A stretch of 11,578 nt of DNA, from the NCBI RefSeq assembly GCF_020216885.1, contig NZ_JAIWON010000097.1, forward strand, positions 1-11,578, given 5' to 3'. A program made the position numbers and the translations under genes. Positions 1 through 6,083 of this stretch are shown in pieces. This DNA is from Zymomonas sp. (GTDB lineage: Bacteria > Pseudomonadota > Alphaproteobacteria > Sphingomonadales > Sphingomonadaceae). The notes beneath the pieces were generated by a model, which was not told the DNA's origin, searched no databases, and saw only the letters and a program-made list of their open reading frames with translations. How positions within the stretch are numbered: the stretch's first letter is position 1; each line of letters begins with the position of its first letter.

Positions 1-1077
1 ATGGCGAAGTGCCGCCAAGGTGTCAGCGGTTTCGCCCGATTGGCTGATAAAAAGTGATAGGCCGCCTTCTTCCATCACCGGTTCACGATAGCGATATTCT
101 GACGCGGCCTCGATTTCGACTGGCACACGCGCAAAGCGCTCAATCCAATAGCGGGCAACCATACCGGCATAATAGCTGGTGCCACAGGCCACGATCGTTA
201 CTCTTTTAATTTGAGAAAGATCAAAATCGGGGTCTGGCAGTGCGACCTGCCCTTCAACGGGACGAAGATAGCTTTGTAAAGTTTGAGCAACGACGACCGG
301 CTGTTCAAAGATCTCTTTCTGCATGAAATGGCGGTAATTGCCTTTTTCAACCATCAGGCCACTGGCACCAGATAGCACCACCGGCCTTTCGACAATTCTA
401 TCTTCGATATCGTGGACTTCGATATCTTCACGCGTAAGAACGACCCAATCGCCTTCTTCGAGATAGCTGATTTTCTGGGTCAGCGGTGCCAAAGCCAAGG
501 CATCCGAGCCAAGATAATTTTCGCCATCGCCATAGCCAACGACCAAAGGTGAACCCAGTCTGGCACCAATCAAGAGATTGGGATAATTTTTGAAAAGGAT
601 GGCGAGCGCAAAAGCGCCGCGCAATTTTTTCAGAACCTTGGAAACCGCATGACGGGGGTCTTTCCCTGCCTGTATCTGTTCATCAAGAAGATGAGCGACG
701 ACCTCGGTATCGGTTTCGCTTTCGAAATGATGGCCGCGTTCCAGTAATTCGTCGCGCAATGTTTTGAAGTTTTCAATAATGCCATTGTGAACCACCGCGA
801 CATCACCCGCAATATGGGGATGGGCATTGGCAACCGTTGGTGCGCCATGGGTTGCCCAACGGGTATGGGCAATGCCGATTTTACCCGGAAGGGGATCATT
901 CGCCAAGACCCGACCGAGATTGTCGAGTTTGCCTTCTGCACGGCGGCGATCGAGTTTGCCATCATGAATCGTACACATACCGGCAGAATCATAACCGCGA
1001 TATTCCAGCCGTCTTAATCCTTGGAAAAGGCGTTCTGAAAGGTCTTCGCGTCCGATAATACCGATAATACCGCACAT
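1..1077 (-). CDS. glmS: Glutamine--fructose-6-phosphate aminotransferase (isomerizing), N-terminal 359 residues; gene runs off the left edge
   Basis: GlmS makes glucosamine-6-phosphate from fructose-6-phosphate and glutamine in the cytoplasm, the first step toward UDP-GlcNAc for peptidoglycan and lipopolysaccharide. I translated the minus strand by hand and the frame is open from the ATG at 1077 to base 1. It starts MCGIIGIIG, so Cys2 becomes the N-terminal nucleophile after Met removal. Glutaminase-domain landmarks follow in order: LEYRGYDSAG near residue 24, HTRWATHG at 71-78, HNGIIEN at 97-103 and SETDTE at 120-125. The linker contains YRHFMQKEI near 270. The first sugar-isomerase (SIS) domain begins with VACGTSYYAGM near 317 and reaches SQSGETADTLA near 346-356. 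About 250 C-terminal residues, with the second SIS domain and the catalytic Lys, lie outside the window. A GGGA ribosome site sits 9 nt before the ATG. No glmS ribozyme-like leader is evident in the 85-nt upstream gap. Identity is very secure. Confidence 0.97.
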   Translation of the reverse strand, partial: MCGIIGIIGREDLSERLFQGLRRLEYRGYDSAGMCTIHDGKLDRRRAEGKLDNLGRVLANDPLPGKIGIAHTRWATHGAPTVANAHPHIAGDVAVVHNGIIENFKTLRDELLERGHHFESETDTEVVAHLLDEQIQAGKDPRHAVSKVLKKLRGAFALAILFKNYPNLLIGARLGSPLVVGYGDGENYLGSDALALAPLTQKISYLEEGDWVVLTREDIEVHDIEDRIVERPVVLSGASGLMVEKGNYRHFMQKEIFEQPVVVAQTLQSYLRPVEGQVALPDPDFDLSQIKRVTIVACGTSYYAGMVARYWIERFARVPVEIEAASEYRYREPVMEEGGLSLFISQSGETADTLAALRH

Positions 1078-1162
1078 AATTCTGTTTCCCGATTTTGTGA
1101 TATCTATTTTGAAAGGCGGACTGTCTTTGAGATGGGGGCAATGTAAGAAATATTTTCGTCTT

Positions 1163-1723
1163 TTATAAGGCCAAAATACGCCTTTTTTCTTTTTCAAATT
1201 CTTCTTCTGTCAGGATGCCTTGATCTTTAAGGGCGGCTAGTTTTTCCAATTGGGTGACTTTATCCGAGGTATTCTGATGGAAGGGTTTGATTTTTTGGAT
1301 CGGATCAGAGCGATATTGATCCCGTTCTTTATCCGTCATTTGGATAAAGCTATTAACGGCTTTTTTATAAATATGGCTGATTTCGTGCTTTTGTCCGGCG
1401 GTACTGATCGTGATTTCACCATAAATGAGACCGGTAGAGCCTTGAATAGCCGTAATATCAGCCAAGCTGATAATGACTTGTTTGCCCCCAAACAGCATCC
1501 CTTTATCAAGGAATAAAATGCGGCGATTGGTCAACACGATCAGCCATGTATGATCGTTCATCATGCCCGAAGTAATGGCGACGGGGGTTTCTTCATCATC
1601 CAGTATTTCGGGAAGGGTGTAGAATTCTTTTCTGGTAAAGAATGGTAGATTGTGGGTTTCCCGAGAAAGGCGTTTATATTCTGCCTTTAATGTCGCTTTA
1701 TCGGCATTTTTATAGTCGATCAT
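1163..1723 (-). CDS. Small protein with a bacterial PH-like domain and a C-terminal SHOCT motif
   Basis: This 186-residue protein has no signal peptide or membrane segment, so it is probably cytoplasmic. Residues about 34-130 resemble the YokE-like bacterial PH fold: a hydrophobic strand (WLIVLTNRRILFLDKG, 60-75), then the basic/hydrophobic GGKQVIISLADITAIQ stretch and GEITISTAG. Residues about 156-186 match the short C-terminal SHOCT motif, with the pattern LEKLAALKDQGILTEEEFE and a basic tail. Both domains are known from the families but neither gives a biochemical role; oligomerisation or membrane-peripheral scaffolding is only a guess. The ATG at 1723 is preceded by AAAGGA at 7 nt, a good ribosome site. 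It lies 85 bases upstream of glmS on the same strand and may be co-transcribed with it. It is divergent from the glycerate kinase gene across a palindrome-bearing spacer. Confidence 0.85.
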   Translation of the reverse strand: MIDYKNADKATLKAEYKRLSRETHNLPFFTRKEFYTLPEILDDEETPVAITSGMMNDHTWLIVLTNRRILFLDKGMLFGGKQVIISLADITAIQGSTGLIYGEITISTAGQKHEISHIYKKAVNSFIQMTDKERDQYRSDPIQKIKPFHQNTSDKVTQLEKLAALKDQGILTEEEFEKEKRRILAL

Positions 1724-1806
1724 TTGTTTGTCCTTTGACGATCAGGCCTTGGCTTATCCTATTTTTTACAATGATATTGAGGCCAATCCTATCCATGATC
1801 GGATAA

Positions 1807-1825
1807 AAATTACTGTGAGTAATTT
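1807..1825. promoter_or_regulatory. 19-bp perfect palindrome, candidate operator
   Basis: AAATTACT and AGTAATTT flank a GTG centre, giving two 8-bp perfect arms. It sits in the 176-nt spacer between the divergent PH/SHOCT and glycerate kinase genes, about 84 nt and 75 nt from the two start codons. Position and symmetry suit a dimeric repressor or activator site. The regulator is not identifiable from the sequence. Confidence 0.45.
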
Positions 1826-1899
1826 GGGATGGTCGGAATTTTGAGCAAGGCATCCGATTTTAAATCTGGTAAATTGTGACAAAAACAGAAAGCGTGAAG

Positions 1900-3048
1900 A
1901 TGAAATTCTTGCTGGCACCGGATTCGTTTAAGGGTAGCTTGACTGCGAAAGAGGCGGCTCTTGCTATGGAAAGGGCTATCAGGAGGATTTTGCCCGAAGC
2001 CGAAACGGTTATTCTCCCTATGGCGGATGGTGGCGAAGGCACGGTACAATCTTTGATTGATGCAACCCAAGGCCAGCGAATAAGCGAAAGGGTGATGAAT
2101 CCCCTGATGCAGTCAGTGATAGCGGATTACGGTATTTTGGGCGATGGCAAGACAGCCATTATCGAAATGGCGGCGGCGAGCGGTCTTCAATTTGTGGATG
2201 AGAAGAGCAAAAATCCGCTGATCACGACGACTTATGGCACCGGACAGTTGATGAAATCGGCTTTGGATCGGGGCATTAGAAAAATCATTATGGGCATGGG
2301 GGGAAGTGCGACCAATGATGGTGGTGCTGGTATGGCTGAAGCCTTGGGTGTGCGCTTTCTTGATAAAGGGGGACAGCCTATTGATCGAGGGGGTGGCGGC
2401 TTATCTGCCTTGGCCGAGATAGATATTTCTGGCCTTGATCCCCGTATAGCGGACACCGAAATTATCATTGCTTCGGATGTAACCAATCCTTTGGTGGGTG
2501 AGGTCGGTGCCAGCGCTGTTTTTGCCCCCCAGAAGGGAGCCAATCCTGACATGGTTCGACGGCTGGATGATAATTTGCGGCATTATGCCGATTTGATAAA
2601 GGCTAGTTTGGGTAAAGATATTGCCGAAAAATCGGGAGCGGGTGCGGCCGGTGGATTAAGTGGTGGGTTGTTGGCTTTTACTGATGCGACAATAGAAAAA
2701 GGTATTGAACTGGTTATCCGTATCACGGGTTTGATGGAGAAAAGCAAAGATGCCGATTATGTCCTGACAGGCGAAGGCGGTATCGATTTTCAGACTCAAT
2801 ATGGAAAAACCCCGCTGGGTGTGGCGATAGCGGCCAAGAAAGCTAACCCTGAAACGGTGGTGATTGCCCTTGGTGGCTATGTCGGGGAAGGCATAGAGTG
2901 TTTGTATGACAAGGGTATTGATGCGATTTTTGGGATTTTACCCGCCGCGATGCCTTTAGATCAGGCCTTATTATCGGCGGCGGCCAATATCAAGCGCAGC
3001 ACCGAAAATATTGTCCGTTTGATAAAGGCCGATAAAACCATGGGCTAG
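1900..3048 (+). CDS. Glycerate kinase, GlxK/GarK family (glycerate 2-kinase type)
   Basis: The family phosphorylates D-glycerate with ATP, giving 2-phosphoglycerate in the bacterial GarK/GlxK type, and feeds lower glycolysis. From the ATG at 1900 it is 382 residues, the normal family length, and begins MKFLLAPDSFKGSL, the canonical N-terminus. Other hallmarks are MADGGEGT at 41-48, the glycine-rich MGMGGSATNDGGAGMAEALG at 131-150, SDVTNPL at 192-198, GAGAAGGLSGGLLAF at 246-260 and TGEGGIDFQT at 290-299. In-frame GTG codons at 1876 and 1894 could extend it by 8 or 2 residues. None of the three has a strong ribosome site; I chose 1900 because the conserved N-terminus starts there. The usual GEGRIDSQT motif reads GEGGIDFQT here, a small departure. 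It stands alone on the plus strand and converges on the small gene ending at 3107. Confidence 0.93.
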   Translation: MKFLLAPDSFKGSLTAKEAALAMERAIRRILPEAETVILPMADGGEGTVQSLIDATQGQRISERVMNPLMQSVIADYGILGDGKTAIIEMAAASGLQFVDEKSKNPLITTTYGTGQLMKSALDRGIRKIIMGMGGSATNDGGAGMAEALGVRFLDKGGQPIDRGGGGLSALAEIDISGLDPRIADTEIIIASDVTNPLVGEVGASAVFAPQKGANPDMVRRLDDNLRHYADLIKASLGKDIAEKSGAGAAGGLSGGLLAFTDATIEKGIELVIRITGLMEKSKDADYVLTGEGGIDFQTQYGKTPLGVAIAAKKANPETVVIALGGYVGEGIECLYDKGIDAIFGILPAAMPLDQALLSAAANIKRSTENIVRLIKADKTMG

Positions 3049-3069
3049 AAACAGGCCTTTAACGTAACG

Positions 3070-3091
3070 GGACATTATTTTTAAATAGTCC
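3070..3091. terminator. Weak hairpin between convergent genes
   Basis: GGAC/GTCC closes over TATTT/AAATA with a 2-nt bulge and almost no loop, 21 bases after the glycerate kinase stop. It lacks a following T run, so its role as a terminator is uncertain. Confidence 0.25.
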
Positions 3092-3101
3092 GCTTGGAAA
3101 G

Positions 3102-3139
3102 GATATTCAGGAAGCGTGGCTATGTTCTTCCTGAATATC
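3102..3139. repeat. 13-bp perfect inverted repeat over the 3' end of the small unknown gene
   Basis: GATATTCAGGAAG (3102-3114) and CTTCCTGAATATC (3127-3139) are perfect inverse copies with a 12-nt loop. On the minus strand the stem begins inside the last codons of the small gene and contains its TGA stop. There is no T run on either side, so it is more likely a 3'-end protecting hairpin than a classical terminator. Confidence 0.6.
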
Positions 3140-3376
3140 GGCAGCGGCTTTGGCATAGAAATCGGCGACTTTGGTTGTGATATCATTACCCTCATCGTCG
3201 ATTACAACCAAACGGATGACTTCGTCCATTTTAACTTTGTAGCCTTCTACCGCGATGTTCATGGCTGTTTCGGTGATGAACCAGCCAAAGAAAATAACGG
3301 CATCCCCGAATTGGGCATTGTCGGTCGCCACTGTCCGTAAAGAGCCAAAGCAAGGAAAAGTAAATTCTATTCTCAT
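3107..3376 (-). CDS. Small conserved-looking protein of unknown function (89 residues)
   Basis: I do not recognise this protein. From the ATG at 3376 it reads MRIEFTFPCFGSLRTVATDN, then a mildly hydrophobic centre (DAVIFFGWFITETAM), an acidic stretch VVIDDEGNDITTKVADFYAK, and a His-containing tail EEHSHAS. There is no signal peptide; the hydrophobic centre is too short and polar to be a confident membrane helix. A TTG at 3409 would add 11 residues, but neither start has a clear ribosome site. It begins 42 nt after the phosphatase stop on the same strand, so the two are likely co-transcribed. Coding is supported by balanced protein-like composition across the frame and by its operon position. 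A 13-bp inverted repeat covers its stop codon. Confidence 0.6.
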   Translation of the reverse strand: MRIEFTFPCFGSLRTVATDNAQFGDAVIFFGWFITETAMNIAVEGYKVKMDEVIRLVVIDDEGNDITTKVADFYAKAAADIQEEHSHAS

Positions 3377-3418
3377 AATACTGTTTTGATACCCCGAATG
3401 AAAATTCAAAAAGGGGCG

Positions 3419-4720
3419 TTACTTTACCGGATGAGCCGCGATAGCAACAGTCGAATAATCAATCGCTTGGTTCATTTGAGCAATCATAGTCTCGAAAGGA
3501 CAAAGCGTGCCGACCTTGGTCTTTTGACAATCTGGTTTTTTAAATTCGGCTGTCAGTAGAGGATGGCGTTGATCGAGCGGCGTGAGTGATCGCGTTTGGT
3601 CGAGCGTCTGGCTTTGGAAATAAAGCCGGATAAAGCGTTTTTTCGTTGCGCGATCCTGCCATCTTTCAAAGACGAGGCTACTGCTGGGCGGGATATTGCC
3701 GCGAGGATATTCGCCGACTTGCCATGTGAAGGACAATAAGCGTCTGATAAAGGCGATATTGGTATCATGCGCAACATAGAGCAAATAAGCGACATCAGGA
3801 GGCCCCGCGATGGCTTGTCTGCCTGTGGTTGAAGCGCTGCCTGTTCCCAATTCTAGCGCCATGCGGATTTGATTTAATAAAACCGATCCGCCTTGTCTGG
3901 CAGCCGAAAGGCGATCATTTCCGACATCATAGCGGAGTGTCTGTAGCGACAACAGAGCGCCGACCGTGGCCGCATCGGGGGCTTTTCCAAAAGCGACCTC
4001 GGACAGCGGTTTGTTCTCACTATAGGCCAGTAGCAGGACTTCCCCGATGCTAGACAGGCCTTCGAGACCTGTGACAGATAGGCCGCCTTTATCTTTGGTT
4101 TTAATTTGCCAAGGGGTGTCGAATATCGGGCAGCTTTTTCCAGCGATACAGACGGCTGCCCGAAGTCGTGCTATTTCAGGCTGCATTCTTTGTCGTGCTG
4201 TAGCGAGATTGCTTCCCAGAATTTGTTCTATTTCAGCTTTGGCTTGATCGGGGGCGTTATTGGGCGGCACCAATTTATTAAAATGGAAAAGATAGTCTGA
4301 ATCCATATCGCTATAATGGATAGGGATATTACAGGCTGGAAACATCCCGTCCACATAGGCTAGTGCCGTGGCTTTTGAACGTTCGACCGGACTGCTCCAG
4401 ATATAGACATCTTTCGAAAGGCCACAGCCGGATTTTAACAGGCCGGTTTTTCGGTAATATTCCCCTTCATAACGCGCTTTGAGAAGAGAAGCGGCATAAC
4501 CGTGACCCGTTAATTCCCCAAGAGGCGTTACCCATTCCGGCCAGTTCCTATTTGTGCCGCTGGCAATTTCTTCGGCCTCTTTTTGTGTCGGGGGACGGAC
4601 ACCATGGCGGCTTAATTCAACCACCTTTTCCAAAACATAACGAGGTTCATGTTTCGCCGCGAGCGCGTTGCTCCCCAAAGAAACGCATAGAAGGCTGCCT
4701 AGTATCGCCCAATATTTCAC
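3419..4720 (-). CDS. Periplasmic histidine acid phosphatase (AppA/Agp-type phytase or glucose-1-phosphatase)
   Basis: The 433-residue protein hydrolyses phosphate monoesters such as phytate or sugar phosphates in the periplasm. A signal peptide is visible: a hydrophobic core at 4-16, then a probable cut after SNALAA near 22. The catalytic RHGVRPPT motif lies at 38-45 (His39 the nucleophile, with Arg38 and Arg42). A further conserved Arg sits in PVERSKAT at 111-118, and the proton-donor HDTN lies at 318-321. The C-terminal stretch with LVFERW (349-354) and FQSQTLDQTR closely parallels E. coli AppA. Six mature cysteines (99, 130, 191, 197, 398, 407) match three of the four AppA disulfides. The start is GTG at 4720, with GGGATGGA upstream. 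It follows the aldo/keto reductase by 136 nt and precedes the small unknown gene. Phytase versus glucose-1-phosphatase cannot be settled from sequence alone. Confidence 0.93.
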   Translation of the reverse strand: MKYWAILGSLLCVSLGSNALAAKHEPRYVLEKVVELSRHGVRPPTQKEAEEIASGTNRNWPEWVTPLGELTGHGYAASLLKARYEGEYYRKTGLLKSGCGLSKDVYIWSSPVERSKATALAYVDGMFPACNIPIHYSDMDSDYLFHFNKLVPPNNAPDQAKAEIEQILGSNLATARQRMQPEIARLRAAVCIAGKSCPIFDTPWQIKTKDKGGLSVTGLEGLSSIGEVLLLAYSENKPLSEVAFGKAPDAATVGALLSLQTLRYDVGNDRLSAARQGGSVLLNQIRMALELGTGSASTTGRQAIAGPPDVAYLLYVAHDTNIAFIRRLLSFTWQVGEYPRGNIPPSSSLVFERWQDRATKKRFIRLYFQSQTLDQTRSLTPLDQRHPLLTAEFKKPDCQKTKVGTLCPFETMIAQMNQAIDYSTVAIAAHPVK

Positions 4721-4856
4721 AGCTTATCCATCCCAATGATGCCCCTTGTTTTTATGCTATGAGAAAATGTCTATTTTCGATCGCAAGGCCGGTTAAAAAC
4801 TTTCGACTGAATAACGCCCCATTAAAAAATCTGTATCAGAAGAAAAGTAGTTTTCG

Positions 4857-5825
4857 TTAATCCGTTGGTAAAACGGCACTGGCCTCATTCAACAGCATAA
4901 CTTCATCTGGGGTCAGATTTATTTCAGTGGCTTTTTTCAAGCTAGCCATTTGTTCAATGCTGGTCGCGCTGGCGATCGGGGCGGTGATGGCAGGGCGCGT
5001 CAATAACCATGCTAATGCAATTTCTGCCGGTTTGGCATTTTGTTCTTTTGAGACCTTATCTAATGCGGCCAAGATACGCATCCCGCGAGGGTTAAGATAT
5101 TTTTTGATGCCTTCGCCGCGTTGGCTTTGGCCGAGATCAGCTTCGGAACGATATTTCCCCGACAAAAAGCCGGAAGCCAGACTGTAATAAGGGATTACCC
5201 CGATTTTGTGGTCAAGGCAGAGATCGGCAACGGCACCTTCATAGCCGAAACGGTCATAAAGATTATATTCGGGTTGCAGCGTTTGATAAGCGGGTAGATT
5301 TTTTTCTTCGGCGATTTTTAAGGCGCGATCAAGTTGGGGCGCGGTATAATTTGAAGCCCCGATGGCTCTGATTTTGCCTTCCTTTATCAGGTCTTGGTAA
5401 ACGCTGAGGGTTTCTTCATCATCAACGGTTTCATCGGGGAAATGGGACTGGTAAAGGTCAATGGTTTCGATTGACAGTCTTTGCAACGAAGCCTCGACGG
5501 CGAGGCGGATATAGCCAGCTTTCAGACCTTTTCGTTTTTCATCGCGGAAATCGCCGCCAACCTTGGTAAAAATAAGGACTTTGTCCCGTTTGGAAGGATG
5601 GGCTTGTAACCAATGGCCGATGATGCTTTCGGATTCCCCGCCTTTATTCCCATCGACCCAAGCCGAATACATATCGGCGGTATCAATGGCATTAAAACCG
5701 GCATCAACCCACGCATCCAAAAGCGCAAAGCTGCGCTTTTCATCGACTGTCCAGCCGAAAACATTGCCGCCAAAAATAATTGGGGCAATCTGGAATCCGG
5801 TCTTTCCTAACGGGCGCTGTTTCAT
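4857..5825 (-). CDS. NAD(P)H-dependent aldo/keto reductase
   Basis: A 322-residue cytoplasmic TIM-barrel oxidoreductase that reduces aldehydes or ketones with NAD(P)H; the natural substrate is not predictable. It starts MKQRPLGKTGFQIAPIIFGG, typical of the bacterial YajO/Tas/IolS-like group. The AKR catalytic tetrad is visible: Asp48 and Tyr53 in DTADMY (48-53), Lys88 in FTKVGG, and His128 in LYQSHFPD. Downstream landmarks are IGASNYTAPQLDRAL near 155, the QPEYNLYDR strand near 188, YYSLASGFLSGKY near 217 and the cofactor-binding IASATSIEQM near 288. Length is normal and the frame is unbroken. The ATG at 5825 has AGGA 7 nt upstream. Its leader contains two inverted repeats (5851-5864 and 5869-5913), so it probably has its own transcription unit, distinct from the porin gene upstream. 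Confidence 0.95.
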   Translation of the reverse strand: MKQRPLGKTGFQIAPIIFGGNVFGWTVDEKRSFALLDAWVDAGFNAIDTADMYSAWVDGNKGGESESIIGHWLQAHPSKRDKVLIFTKVGGDFRDEKRKGLKAGYIRLAVEASLQRLSIETIDLYQSHFPDETVDDEETLSVYQDLIKEGKIRAIGASNYTAPQLDRALKIAEEKNLPAYQTLQPEYNLYDRFGYEGAVADLCLDHKIGVIPYYSLASGFLSGKYRSEADLGQSQRGEGIKKYLNPRGMRILAALDKVSKEQNAKPAEIALAWLLTRPAITAPIASATSIEQMASLKKATEINLTPDEVMLLNEASAVLPTD

Positions 5826-5850
5826 GAGGCATCCTAAGCTGAAAAAGCAG

Positions 5851-5864
5851 GACTATTTTTAGTC
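5851..5864. repeat. Short palindrome in the aldo/keto reductase leader
   Basis: GACTA and TAGTC flank TTTT, 26 nt upstream of the reductase ATG. It could be a small operator or an mRNA hairpin; the evidence is symmetry alone. Confidence 0.3.
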
Positions 5865-5868
5865 TTTG

Positions 5869-5913
5869 CTTGAAAAAAGCCTGCCCTATTAAAAAGGGTA
5901 GCGATTTTTCAAG
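5869..5913. terminator. A-tract/T-tract hairpin between porin and aldo/keto reductase genes, probably a bidirectional terminator
   Basis: Outer arms CTTGAAAAA (5869-5877) and TTTTTCAAG (5905-5913) enclose an inner stem CTGCCCT/AGGGTAG (5881-5887 with 5895-5901; one G-U pair on the plus strand, one mismatch on the minus). The loop is 7 nt. Reading leftward, the inner stem is followed by GCTTTTTTC, the form of a rho-independent terminator, suiting an end for the porin transcript before the reductase gene. A run of T also follows it rightward. Confidence 0.5.
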
Positions 5914-6030
5914 TCTATCATATTCTTTCTTTGGCGGTAAATATTTGAATGTGCCAATGTCTTTTGGAAAAAGGCAAAATATCTTTTTTTTGAATAGGAC
6001 ACTGCTCTTATGGGGGATGATTTTCGGCTT

Positions 6031-6077
6031 TCTTTCCAATCCGGTGCTGAAAATGGAAAAGCACCGGATTGGAAAGA
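6031..6077. terminator. 17-bp perfect hairpin just after the porin stop codon
   Basis: TCTTTCCAATCCGGTGC (6031-6047) and its exact inverse GCACCGGATTGGAAAGA (6061-6077) surround a 13-nt loop. It begins 6 nt past the porin TAA. In the porin's direction no T run follows, but on the opposite strand TTATTTTT follows. It is either a bidirectional terminator or a 3'-stabilising stem for the porin mRNA. Confidence 0.6.
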
Positions 6078-6083
6078 TTATTT

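Noticed and set aside
630..1058. Open frames of 73-120 codons on both strands overlapping the glmS start
   Set aside because: They are out of frame with glmS, whose translation is continuous and carries every family motif.
1078..1162. glmS ribozyme or riboswitch in the glmS leader
   Set aside because: The gap is only 85 nt, shows no ribozyme-like core, and such ribozymes are known from Gram-positive bacteria.
3116..3340. Plus-strand frame of 74 codons antisense to the small unknown gene
   Set aside because: It mirrors the minus-strand gene, has no ribosome site, and the minus-strand reading fits the operon direction.
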